64,000 bases of DNA from Hymenopellis radicata (taxonomy: Eukaryota > Basidiomycota > Agaricomycetes > Agaricales > Physalacriaceae), in the NCBI GenBank assembly GCA_015501595.1, contig JADNRX010000135.1:1-64000 (forward strand), written 5' to 3'. Under the pieces are notes generated by a model. The model had not been told where the DNA came from and made no database searches. It saw only the letters and a program-made list of their open reading frames with translations. The translations under genes were made by a program, and so were the position numbers. The stretch's first letter is position 1, and each line of letters begins with the position of its first letter. This document shows, piece by piece, positions 1 through 10,500 of this stretch.

Positions 1-204
1 GGCGCATTTTTGCACCCTAATATCTCCTCCAGTTTTGAAGCTATCGCAAAATGGTTTACACCATTGGATTCCCAGCCCAAAAAACTATAAAAAAGGTTTT
101 CATCACCCCAACAACCATCCCCTATAGCAGCATTCATTATTGCCCACCCCATCCAGCCCAATGCTGATCTAATCAAAAATGCGCCACAATTGCGTAGCCA
201 AGGG

Positions 205-400
205 CATCCCCCACCCATCCCAGGGTCCACTGATCATCTCCCATCAATATCTGATCTATCCCTGATCTGCTATCACCCCTCCCCATCCCATCCCAATTGG
301 GACCATCCCTCCCCATCCCAAATAGGCCTATCCCTCCCCCTACCCATTATAGCTATCCCTCTCCAGCCCAATTGGGAAGCAATAGCGCTGCCCAGCTACC
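205..400. repeat. C-rich imperfect direct repeats
   Basis: The stretch is dominated by CCATCCC/CCCTCCCC words with CCAATTGGGA blocks recurring roughly every 30 bp. It shows no codon-like pattern and no convincing gene. It looks like low-complexity or degenerate minisatellite DNA. The bases before it (1-204) hold nothing I recognise. Confidence 0.5.
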
Positions 401-925
401 CCTAGCACCAGCCAGATGAGCCCAGGTAGACTACAGGAAACGACACGTTATTCTGCCCTGTAGGAACAGTGGTATAACATGTTATCCTTACTGTATAGGG
501 TGAAATCCTCATCTCCGCGCCGCACATCCTCGTTACCCCGTCGCGCATCCTCCGCCCAGTCGTCCACGAGTCGTCGTCGTCATCCGAAGTCAGCACAGTG
601 GTTTGAGTCGTCCGTTGCTGCTGTCACAAAGACAGCAGCAAGCCTAGCACGCAGCCAGGGCCCAAGGAAACACCCCAGAGGCCTCCTGACAATCGTCAGA
701 GAGGCAGTGGCGACAATCGTCGCTCGCTGGGTGGTGGTCGTCGTGGTGGGAGAGAGAGATGAGGAAGATCGAGCCATCGATCAGAGGCTTACGCGGCCTC
801 TCGGCAATCGCCGGATCATGAGAATCACCAAGAAATACTCGCGTGCGGCTTGTTTGGGCGAGTCAAGGGCCCGTTTAACTTCAAAAATTTTTGTAAATTA
901 AGATAAAATATATACCTAAATAATT

Positions 926-1100
926 GCGAGTCAATACGAGTACTCGTAACGAGTACTTGTGCCTCCAGAGGCTGATCTGTGATCCATTACTGATCCGACC
1001 CGCCACGGGTCTACGGATCAAACGGATCGGATCTCCGAGATGCCCAAGCGGATCGAGTATGGGTAAACCCGCGTGATCTGCTGACTCGTTGAGGTCTCTA
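926..1100 (+). repeat. dispersed repeat, copy 1 of a direct pair
   Basis: This block begins with the alternating GAGTACTCGTAACGAGTACT palindrome. It runs through a GATCGGATCTCCGAGATGCC core to GACTCGTTGAGGTCTCT. The same order of motifs recurs at 1331-1516 with many substitutions. I see no open frame of note, so this is an old non-coding repeat of unknown class. Confidence 0.6.
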
Positions 1101-1330
1101 TTCCAGGTGTTTGGTCGCCCTCCTCGCCTTCCGATTCCAACCACAGACATCATGGGTGCCTTCGGTATATTTCAATCAGCGTGGAAAGGCAGATAGATGG
1201 GTACCAAGGTTGTAGTAGTTAGGCTGTGGACTACATATATGTACTATTTAAGACTTTTAGACTTTTTTTTTGCTCTATGTACTTCATAAAATTTGTATTT
1301 TTTTTGTGCTCTGTAGTCTAATTTCACGTG

Positions 1331-1516
1331 AATCAACATGAGTACTCATTATGCGAGTACTTATAATGAGTATTCGCGCTCCCAATGCCCGATCCGCAAC
1401 TCATTTGTGATCCAACTTACCACAGATCTATGGATCATACGGATCGGATCTCCGAGATGCCCGAGCGGATCGAGTATGAATATATCCGCATGATCCACCG
1501 ACTCGTTGAGGTCTCT
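1331..1516 (+). repeat. dispersed repeat, copy 2 of a direct pair
   Basis: This is the diverged partner of 926-1100. It has the same palindromic GAGTACT head, the same CGGATCGGATCTCCGAGATG core and the same GACTCGTTGAGGTCTCTA tail. The spacer between the copies (1101-1330) is AT-rich and has no recognisable gene. Confidence 0.6.
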
Positions 1517-1796
1517 AGAACAGATTGTAGAATACAACTATTATCTGACTAATGGTCATAGAGTATTATCCAATTTATAGCAGAACAAGTAGGTCTGCAT
1601 ATCTAAGGACGAGTTCCTGACTTGATTACTTCATTAAATTACTGGTCTAATACTGAAAAATCATATATATATTATATATACACGTCCTGCAGAAGAAATG
1701 AAGACAGTAGCATGTGTGAGACACATTAAATTAAGTGGACAATTCTCCCTCTAGAGCGTGGGAATTTTGATCAAAACTCCGGTAGGGAGGAATAGA

Positions 1797-1960
1797 GTTT
1801 ACAAGTCCGGTTGGTAGGACCGGGTAGGACCGGCGGACCCAACCGGACTGTAATCGATTTTGGACCGGTTAGCAAGCAACCAGTTGCCGGTTCGAACATT
1901 TCTCTAATTTCTGTAGGACCGATACAGACCGGTTGAGACCGGTTGCAACCGGATAATGTA
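1797..1960. repeat. GGACCGG/CCGGTC-rich inverted repeat
   Basis: The heptamer GGACCGG and its complement occur repeatedly in both orientations (for example GGTAGGACCGGGTAGGACCGG, then GAGACCGGTTGCAACCGG). This could fold into hairpins or represent subterminal repeats of a degraded DNA transposon. No transposase or clean boundary is visible. Flanking bases 1517-1796 and 1961-2327 contain no supported gene. Confidence 0.4.
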
Positions 1961-2329
1961 GACATATATTTAATATGAATTAACAAATTTTTTCTGATTT
2001 AAATAGGCCCTTTCGTGGGCTAAACAAGCGATGCACGATTATTTTGATCAGATCCGGCGACTCGGGCAGAGATCCGAATGTACGCGTAAGCGTGCTATCG
2101 GGCTATCTATCTCTGCTTCCCACCACCACTACTCACGACCACTGTCGCTCGACTGCAAGTCGGCGACGACAGCAGCATCGCCCAACTATAAGTCGGCGAT
2201 CATGGCATCGGCGCTCGATTTTAAGTCGGCGTCAATGGATCAGACGACGACTATAAGTCATCTCCACGGAAACGACTAGAGGACAATGTGTAAGCCCCTT
2301 GCAAATAGGCAGCAAGCGATGACGGGATA

Positions 2330-2584
2330 CTGTACTATTACGGTCTAGTCTTCGCATAATGCGTAACGGGGACCTGTGAAATGAAGAGTTCATGCTACCA
2401 TAACGCATAACGGCCAAAATTGGGCCCCAGGTAAGGCCCAAAAAGGAAATTTTTAGGGGCGGCGGCTAGCGCCGCCGCTCCCGCCTGCCCATATAAGGAA
2501 ATTGGACCCTGAATGAAGAGCAACATCTGTGAAGAGTATGCGTAACGGGTAACGCCCCATGAAGACTAGGTCGTAATAGTACAG
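2330..2584. mobile_element. MITE, 255-bp subfamily (copy 1)
   Basis: It begins CTGTACTATTACG and ends with the inverted match CGTAATAGTACAG. It is flanked on both sides by TA (2328-2329 and 2585-2586), the duplication expected of Tc1/mariner-type elements. The interior carries CATAACGCATAACGG and GGGCCCCAGG motifs shared with the copy at 4436-4690, which lies in the opposite orientation. It is non-coding, so any transposase would act in trans. Confidence 0.85.
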
Positions 2585-2912
2585 TAGTCGGGACGCCACC
2601 TGCCGCGCTCAACAGCGCGCTTGAAGGCTTAGCCCCCGGCATACTGAAATGGTTTCTAAAAAAAATTAATCCTGTCCCTTCCTATGTATGCTACCCATCA
2701 GGGGCTATAGTGCACTGCTTGTGTACATCCATGTAGTATTGTACTGTACATAGTATAGACCTTTGCATATATTTGTGAAAATTGAAATAATTTTTATTTT
2801 CCAGTTTGACATCACTAATCTTATCTCGCTCCATTTTAGGTCACTCGCGCCACCACACCCTTGAAGGCTTTCTCCTTCAAGTCACTTCAGTGTACTGGTA
2901 AAATTACCAGTA

Positions 2913-3167
2913 CTGTACTCTTTCGACCGTATCTTCACGGCCTATGACGCGTTATGGTCGTGAAGATGTAGCGAACATCTTCATTAGGCACAACAATCAC
3001 GTGAATTACTATATATGGAGGCTCCGGTGCCAGCCGGAGCGAAAAAATTGCCTATTTAAGCGAACACTAACAAGTTTTGGGGTCCGTGATGTGTTATGCT
3101 GTAGCTGGATCTTCGCTTCACAGACCCACGTGACGCGTTATGTGAAAATGCAGTCGAAAGAGTACAG
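2913..3167. mobile_element. MITE, 255-bp subfamily (copy 2)
   Basis: Termini CTGTACTCTTTCGACC and GTCGAAAGAGTACAG are inverted repeats, and TA flanks both ends (2911-2912, 3168-3169). It is exactly the same length as the copies at 2330 and 4436, with the same GACGCGTTATG word near both ends. It is non-coding. Confidence 0.85.
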
Positions 3168-3187
3168 TACAACTCTCTTTTATTATA

Positions 3188-3335
3188 CTGTACTATTACG
3201 ACCATATATTCATAAATAATTAATTTTTTTGACCTTCCCACGCCCGATAAGTGATCGGAGGCGTTTCTGGGGTCTGATCAAGAGATAAGGGGGCCTTGTG
3301 ACATGTGACATGAATATATAGTCGTAATAGTACAG
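3188..3335. mobile_element. MITE, 149-bp subfamily (copy 1)
   Basis: TIRs CTGTACTATTACGACCA and GTCGTAATAGTACAG are flanked by TA. The core word CCCACGCCCGATAAGTGATC is shared with 3420-3568 and, with changes, 6257-6405. It therefore shares ends with the 255-bp class but has a different interior. Confidence 0.85.
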
Positions 3336-3419
3336 TAACTACTTATAAACTGCTTTCAGCATGCTTTTTGTAAATATTTAAATGAAAATTTGTGAGGCAG
3401 AGTTATTCTCTGGGATGTA

Positions 3420-3568
3420 CTGTACTATTACAACCACATGTTCACAAATATTTAATTTTTTTCACCGTCCCACGCCCGATAAGTGATCGGAGGCATTTTC
3501 CGGTGTCCGATCAAGAGATAAGGAGGCCTTGTGATCTGTGACGTGAACTTACAGTCGTAATAGTACAG
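3420..3568. mobile_element. MITE, 149-bp subfamily (copy 2)
   Basis: It has the same TIRs (CTGTACTATTACAACC and GTCGTAATAGTACAG), TA duplication and CCCACGCCCGATAAGTGATC core as the neighbour at 3188. The two lie in the same orientation 84 bp apart. Confidence 0.85.
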
Positions 3569-4435
3569 TACCTCATACACTGAATTGAATATCCACAGTA
3601 AACCAGTCTGTAAGTGTACTAGTACAACTCAGTTACTATATGGGCACCACATCGTGTAACCCAAAATGGGGTAAGATAAGATCAGTGATATCGGACTGGA
3701 AAACAAAAATTATTTTAATTTTCATGAACATATGCAAAGGTCTGTAGTATCTAAGCTAAGTAATGTCATTCGTTTCGTGGATCTGAGCTCTGCGTGCACT
3801 GTGGTGTTGCTTTCCAGTTAGCGTCAGATTGCGTTATTGTCACATTAGGAAAACGGTCCCCAGCTTATATAGAGGATATAATCAGAAAATACTCACTAAT
3901 TTGAACTATCCTGATAATCTTCTTAATCTGTCAATAAAGAGCAGTAATAGCGTACAGAATAGCATCCCCAATGTACATCTGAAATTTTATGATGATATAA
4001 GGGTGAGATAGCGCAGCAAATACAGAATAATAGTTAAAATATATGCATCGGGTGTCTGTGAGTGACTTGATTTCAACCTGCACCCTTACCCACCTCATGA
4101 GTATGGGTTACCCGCTCTATTTACGCTCAGGTTGCCGCGGGTTTGCAGGTTATTTTTAACCTGTACTGCTCAACATCATCCACACACCTATAACATCTGT
4201 TACTTATAGCGTACATGTACATGCGACTCAGTGCAATAGCGCAGGATGCATGCATCGTACATATGTCTTGGGATGCAAAGAGTGAGCAGAGATGAGAGGA
4301 AGGATGGTTGGGAGAAGGAGAGTTGTCCAGCATGTAGAAAATACTCTGTAGGATGCCACCACAAATCGAATGGCATAGGTCCTCGGTCAACGTCTCCAGG
4401 TGGATGTTGCCCAGGTACAGAGCGGAGACGCCATA

Positions 4436-4690
4436 CTGTACTATTTCGACCTTATCTTCATTGGGCGTTATGCGTTATGCATACTCTTCACAGATGTTAC
4501 TCTTCATTCAGGGTCCAATTTCCTTATATGGGCAGGCGGAAGCGGCGGCAATAGCTGCCGCGCTGAAAAATTTCCTTTTTGGGCCTTATCTGGGGCCCAA
4601 TTTTGGCCGTTATGCATTATGGTACCCTCAACTCTTCATTTCACAGGCCTCCGTTACGTGTTATGCGAAGATAAGGTCGAAATAGTACAG
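4436..4690. mobile_element. MITE, 255-bp subfamily (copy 3)
   Basis: It runs from CTGTACTATTTCGACC to GGTCGAAATAGTACAG with TA on both sides. It is the reverse orientation of the 2330-2584 copy, with recognisable GGGCCTTATCTGGGGCCC and CGTTATGC blocks. It sits against the left side of the hAT remnant. Bases 3753-4435 between it and the previous element show no supported gene. Confidence 0.85.
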
Positions 4691-5380
4691 TAGTACAGTA
4701 TGGCGAGTATAGTGCCATACTACGGCTACGGTATCTGTACCGTGGACAAGTGCTAGCCAAGAGGTACAGTACGGTCACAGTACGGTATTGACATATGTCG
4801 ACCGTAACATACGGTAAGATACGGCTGTATTACGGCTATGTATTTTGCCACTTAGAGTTCCAGAGAGGGTCTCCGTAGTTAAAAGAATAAAGTTTTCAGT
4901 TTCTTGACTGGTCGGTTGGTGGTATATCCATCAAAAAGAGTTGCCTCAGCTCTACCGAATGGCACCCGACGTCATATCGATTCCAGGTAAGCATTTGAAC
5001 TTTATATAGAGCGGGCTCTTTTCTAATCAATTCATAGGCTCTGCCGTCGCCTTTGAACACATTTTCTTAAGTGGGAGGGATATGGTCTCAATGCGACGTG
5101 CCAATCTGAGTGCAGAGACAATCCGCATTCTGATGATTGTGAAGCACCACCTCTGCATGGCACGTATGGTGCTTAAGGATCTCGTAGGTATAGAGGAGTG
5201 ATACATAGTGTACATTTTGTCTGTAAATAATCTGTTCAACTTCTAGTAACCGTACAGACGGCCGTAACGGCCGTCATCTAACCGCTGAATTGAGCATACG
5301 GTTTCATGACAGCGGGTACCGTAGCCGTACAAGGACAACATGATACGGCCGTAGCCATAACGGTTCGGTTTACATCCCTA
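4691..5380 (+). mobile_element. internally deleted hAT-type transposon remnant
   Basis: The right end reads CGGTTTACATCCCTA, so the outward terminus is TAGGGATGTAAACCG, a typical hAT terminal motif. Many TACGG/CCGTA words crowd both sides of a short coding stretch, as expected of hAT subterminal repeats. Between them lies only the last part of a transposase (4908-5201). The left terminus is not recognisable and may have been lost where the MITE at 4436-4690 abuts. Confidence 0.65.
4908..5201 (+). pseudogene. hAT transposase C-terminal fragment
   Basis: Two exons joined across an intron at 4987-5037 (GTAAGC...TTCATAG) translate to a short tail. It reads VGWWYIHQKELPQLYRM, then APDVISIPGSAVAFEHIFLSG, then RANLSAETIRILMIV. 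The order WW, then L-x-R-M-A-x-D-x-x-S-I-P, then A-x-E-x-x-F-x-x-G-R, then R-x-x-L-S-x-x-(S/T)-I-R is the hAT C-terminal dimerisation domain. Everything upstream (BED finger, RNase H-like core) is missing and an in-frame TGA precedes the fragment, so it cannot encode an active transposase. Confidence 0.7.
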
Positions 5381-5454
5381 GAGCTTATCTTACTATATAG
5401 TGAAGGGGACCTACGTCTTTAACTCACATTTGGAAAATACAGATAATTAAGGTA

Positions 5455-5835
5455 CTGTAGTATTTCGACCATAGGTTCACAAGGTGTGACCTGTGACCTC
5501 ATGAACATCTTAAATAGCATGTTCATGCTGGCAAAAAGTGTGTGACCTAAAAAAATTATGTTCATTGAGATTTTTAACTTTCTGCTTTTTGAGCTTAATT
5601 TTACCTATAAAGTAGATGCAACCAGCAGAAATAGACAATTTTCATCATAAATAGAGTAAAATAGAAGAAAAAACTACTAAAATTGGGCTGAAGAAGCAAA
5701 ATTTAGATTAAGTCAGATTTGTGACCGATTTTAGACATGTTCACAGAGCCCTGTGACCTAGTGACCAACTACAATTAGGTTCACATCATGAGGTCTCGTG
5801 ACCTGTGATGCGAACTTATGGTAGTAATACTATAG
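5455..5835. mobile_element. long member of the CTGTA MITE family (381 bp)
   Basis: It starts CTGTAGTATTTCGACCATAG and ends CTATAG after GTAGTAATA. TA lies on both sides (5453-5454, 5836-5837). GTTCACA and GTGACCT words recur in both orientations near the ends. The termini are more worn than in other copies and the interior is AT-rich without coding capacity. Bases 5836-6256 contain nothing I recognise. Confidence 0.6.
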
Positions 5836-6256
5836 TAATGTTGCAAGGGGGTGTCACAAAAATTTAAAAGTACACTATGTCAATTAAAGTTTTTCACCCA
5901 AATTTCTTCGACCTACCCACCCCCTCCTTCCTTATATAGTAAGTCACGTGACTTTTGACAGCCTGGTTAGCCTTCAAGTTCAATCCCCAATGATAGTCAA
6001 CATTTGCTACAATATTTTTTGGTACCTTACACCATTCTCAACTATGTGAAATGATTATATATCTTTCTTTAAACTGATATAAGCTATTTTTAAATCTATA
6101 AATAAAGGAATTCAGACAGTCTACCCAGATGACATCATCACATCAGCACTAACCTCGGACTTTGTCCTACCCCCCATATCTTGCCAACCACTGCTTGGAT
6201 CTACAAAATTCTTTGATTTATCCTACTTTCAGGGTATACTTCTACTTATTTCACTA

Positions 6257-6405
6257 CTGTACTATTACGACCGTAAGTTCACAAATATTTATTTTTTTCG
6301 ACCTTCCCACGCCTGATAAGTGATCAGAGGCGTTTTCCGGTGTCCAATAAGGAGATAAGGCAGCCTTGTGACGTGTGACGTGAACTAACGGTTGTAATAG
6401 TACAG
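6257..6405. mobile_element. MITE, 149-bp subfamily (copy 3)
   Basis: TIRs CTGTACTATTACGACCG and GGTTGTAATAGTACAG are flanked by TA. The core CCCACGCCTGATAAGTGATC is nearly identical to the copies at 3188 and 3420. Confidence 0.85.
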
Positions 6406-6789
6406 TATAATGTCTTCCAATATATTCTGGACACACCCTTGTAATGCTGCCATTGTTGAGATTTTTCGACCTAATGTCCTCACATAATCGGGAGACCGTT
6501 TTCCTGATGCAATGGGCGAGAGATGTGATGTTGTTGGGCGGTCTTAGTTGACCTCAGGTTTGATGATGAGGGTAGCGGTGGGAGGATATGAGGAAGGGTT
6601 TTCTCCAATTATAGAGCTACTTGGGCATTCGCTTGTAGGTTGTATTAGTCATGTTTAGGATTAGGATGTGCTGAACACTTTCCACCACCGGTGAGGCGGG
6701 AGGGACTCCGGTGTATGGTGGTCTCCTCCCCTCGCATGCCTGAGGCACATTTGCTGAACTCCCCAGGCTACATTACTTGTGGGGGAGGA

Positions 6790-7290
6790 TTCAACTCGTT
6801 AGACGCTTCGTGGCTTTGCAGTACTCCAGCGTCGCGGCGATGTGTGGAGATCCGACCTAGATTAGCTGCCTCAGTGATCGCAGGTTTCGCTTGATGGAGG
6901 ATCGTAGCGCGCAGTGCGCTCCGCTGTGTACCTGCGGCAGGACATGATGAAGTGGGTGACAGTCTCCGGCACCCCGCATCGTTGGCAGAGAGGGCTGTCG
7001 ATCATGCACGTGCGGTAGAGGTGAGCGTTGAGCCCTATGTGCGACGTTCTCAGCTGGCTCAGGGTGCTGGCTTCGGACCTCGTGAGTGATTTGTACATGC
7101 GCTCCACCTTTGGTCCAGGCGGCGTGGTGTCCAGTATCTTCGTGAACCGGGCCTTTGGCGACACTCTCCATTCCTCTTCCCAGTCCGCCCTGGCCCTCTT
7201 CGTGGCTTTCGCTATCACGCCTGATTTGCTGATTGGGAGTTTGTCTTGTAGGATCGACTTGCTGTTCTGGACTGGGAGGCTCATCTTCCC
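6790..7290 (-). mobile_element. 5'-truncated non-LTR retrotransposon (LINE) tail
   Basis: The minus strand encodes a segment ending SQLRTSHIGLNAHLYR, then C-QRC-GVPETVTHFIMSC, then RRYTAERTA. This is the C-terminal region of fungal LINE ORF2 proteins: the RNase H/linker end followed by a C-x2-C-x8-H-x4-C zinc knuckle. After the knuckle the frame breaks; the expected LRSSIKRN continuation is in another frame. Reverse transcriptase and endonuclease are absent, so only a dead 3' fragment remains, as usual after truncated reverse transcription. Confidence 0.7.
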
Positions 7291-7506
7291 ATTGCATGTT
7301 ATAACATTTGAGTATTACGATAAGGAGAGAATCCATAGAAAGCCTATACTAGTAATCGAAATAGATAGTCCGCTGCGACCAAAGCTAGTCCATTACACGA
7401 CCAAAGAGAGAAAGTACTTGTAATGCAAAGCAAAGCGATGAGAGAGAGTCGTAAAGATAGTGCCAAGTAGTCCAACGTGATGTGCGGTAACATAATGAGT
7501 GTCTGT

Positions 7507-10500
7507 CTATGAGTCGGACAATATATCGTCAATGGATTTATTCAGAAAGTCCTTTCGGGATGCAAGGTCCGCCACGGGGTAGCGCGCCATGATGGCCTCG
7601 CGGGCGGTTCTGGGGATGCGTCAGTACGACCGTCGAGCACAGAAATACCAGCAGCTTACTTCTTCGACACGGTCATCAAGTCCTGCGTACTCAGGTAGTT
7701 CCTCAACGCGTTGACGAGCTCCTCGTCCGATGGATTAGGGTTGTTGCTCGGTCCAGATGCGAACGGATTGACAGTCGTCGCCATGGAGAACGTCGACATC
7801 CGGTTGTCTCCTCCGCCGCCCATCGCTGCAGGCATCATCGGCGGCGCGAACATGTTCGAGTTGCCAGAGTGCACGCTCCCGCCAGTGAACATGGGGTTCA
7901 TGCTCATCATCGTGTTGCGAGGCGCACCCATCGGCGGCATCATACCGTACCCCATCCCCGGCATACCCATACCAAGACTGCCCGCCGTGTTCTGATAACC
8001 CAATGGCTGCATGGGCCCATGTCCATAGTCCGAACCATGCACCGAGCCGCCCGAGAAGGGCATCTGGGGGAGCTGAGGCATGCCACCGTACTGCGACTGC
8101 TGGGCGGCGCGTTGGGACATGTTGCTGATGGACGGTTGGCTTCCAAGTTGGCGGACGTTCGGGTTCGAACTGTTGTTCATCGTCAAGTTCGTGTCGCGGT
8201 AGTAGTCGCCAGATTGAGATCCTGGTTGGTATTGATGGTGGGATTCGTCGCGGGAGGGTGGTGCGTGCGAGCGCGAACGAGATTTGCTGTCGTAGCCCGT
8301 GTCGTCCGAATGCCTCGAGCCAGTCTCCCAAGCCTCGGCCTCGTATTCTGAAAAAGAGTTTAGTAACCTAGACGAGGTCCAACCAACAACGCACCGCTAA
8401 ACTTCTTCAATGGGATCATAGACTCGTCAAACTTTTCATCCTCGTTGATGATGACCTTCTTCTCCTTGCCCTCACCGACAACAAGACGGGTATTACCCCA
8501 CGAGAACTCGTCCATGCACCAGAACGAATAGATCGGTAAAAAGAAGCCGTAGATAGGGTATCTGCACCACAGTTAGCAATGAATCCAGGTAGGCAGCGGC
8601 GACGTACGAAAGGATATATACGACCATCCAACCTATAAGCATAAACTCCCGTTTGAGAAGGAAAATGATCATCTAGGACGACATCAATCAATGGTCGCTG
8701 TAATAAAGCACGACTTACTTGTAAACCGTAGACGACAGCCAACATGATGATAGCGATCTGTGGGAACGCAGAAGCACCAATCGACACAACGATGATGAGG
8801 TATAACAGCTAAAGAACAAATGAGTCCTCGAAACGGTCCCACACCGAAAAGACATACGTAAACGACGGTTGAAGGTAGAATCTATGATTGGTTAGACGAT
8901 GCGACAGTCAAGAAGAGGAGACTTACGAGTGTAGACAGAAGATCTATAAACACAAAGAAGCGCATCGAGAAACAGCAGAACCCAAACAACTCTGGCAGCA
9001 ACACCAACTCGCACAGATTGTGCACCGTCGAGTTGATCCACCGACGTCGCTGCGAGAACAAGACCCGCCAGGCCTCTGGTGCAATAGTATGCGCAGTCGC
9101 ATCGCCAACAAACTTGGTCTTGAACGTGGGGAAATGCTTCATCAACAGCGTGGTCAAGAATCGATCCTCTCCCAACGAGAACAAGTTCTTCTTGTGGAGG
9201 GTGTCGACGTTGGGCTCTGCGTACTCGTCGATGATGCGGTTAGAGATGATGATGGGTCGCCCCTTGTCCGCCGTCCGGATACGATACAGACTGAAACAAC
9301 CGGGCAAGCAAGTTACGGAGCCGAACAAACTCTCAAACGCCTTTGACAGATGGTGGGAGATGTAGTATTCGTAGACCTGGATCATCGTCCACCAAGAGTG
9401 GTCCTCGTTGGCGACCTTTGTCTCGCCACAGACACCGATGATGCTAGAGTCGTCGGCGGCAGAGGCAACCAGTCGGTTAAGAGACTCGGGGGTGACGGTC
9501 TGCAGTAGCACGTCAGAAAACGAGCAGTGGACACAAAACAACCCATACCGTATCAGCATCGACAGTAAAGATGTACTCGTAAAAGGCCGGGTCAATGCCA
9601 ATGATGTTACGCATCTGGTGGTAAATCTCCAACTCGAGCGGTGACATGGCAGCGTCAAAGTGCACGCGATTCAGATAGTGCATGAGCAAAATCTGACTGT
9701 CTCGTTTCCCGCGATTACCAGGCCGGGAGCGCTCGGTCGGTTTGCCAACCTTGACGATCACCATATACCTAGAACAGGATATGAGTACCTTAACCAAGAG
9801 TAGTTGATGACTTACGGTACGACATGTCCTTCAAACTCGTAGAGACCGGAATACACCTTTCCATAGTTCAACGCCTTCGATGCCTCTCCGACCGACTTGA
9901 ACAGCAGCGGCTCCGGATCGAGCTTGGGATCGATACCAAGGATGTCCAACACGATACGAGGCGTAGTCCGGTCGTTCCCGCTTCCAATGATATTCCCGTC
10001 GCAGATGATGAAGATGAGCTTCCGTTTATCGTCGTAATTCAGCGCGGCAAGAGAGTCCACCGTGCGGCGCAACGAGTCCTCGCCCTCTGTATAACACGGT
10101 ACCTGGCAGATGACGAACTTGTCTTGCAGCTCAGGATTACGCTTGCCGCCGAGCTGAAGCGCAGCCAGGACTATAATAGACATTAGATCGAGACCATGCA
10201 AATATAAATAGAACGTACACTTCAAACCCATAGACGCCATCATGATACCCGAAAAGGTGAGCAGCATGTAGTTCTGGACCTGGCAGCGGGCAGTTTTACG
10301 AAAGTCGGTCATCCCGACGTAGAACGCGTTGTCCAAACAGTTCATGTTCTGGTCGCGGTACGTCGAGTTCAAGCCGCCGAGGGCCTCGTTCAACGGCTTG
10401 GTCACATCCTGCCCAGACTGCTGCTTGAAAACATCCTCAACATCGGAGGACAAGAACTTGTAGTCGGTATTGGTCGAAAAGGTCGTCTGAGTGTTAAAGT

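Larger units (their letters stand above)
2754..3752. mobile_element. inverted-repeat element (ends about 90 bp) hosting three MITEs
   Basis: Bases 2754-2840 and 3664-3752 are inverted copies of each other: GACCTTTGCATAT on the left, ATATGCAAAGGTC on the right, with an AATAATTTTTATTTTCCAGT-type core between. They enclose about 0.8 kb that holds three CTGTA-type MITEs (2913-3167, 3188-3335, 3420-3568). It is probably a non-autonomous DNA transposon that served as a landing pad. I could not define exact termini or a target duplication. Confidence 0.55.

Noticed and set aside
479..901. 140-codon open stretch rich in Ser and Arg near the left end
   Set aside because: Low-complexity composition, also open on the opposite strand, with no motif or start context; probably a by-product of repetitive GTCGTC-type sequence.
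7656..8331. Alternative long frames opposite and beside the chitin synthase linker
   Set aside because: They are shadows of the Met/Gly/Pro-rich linker exon; only the frame ending in the DEK_C domain fits the family.
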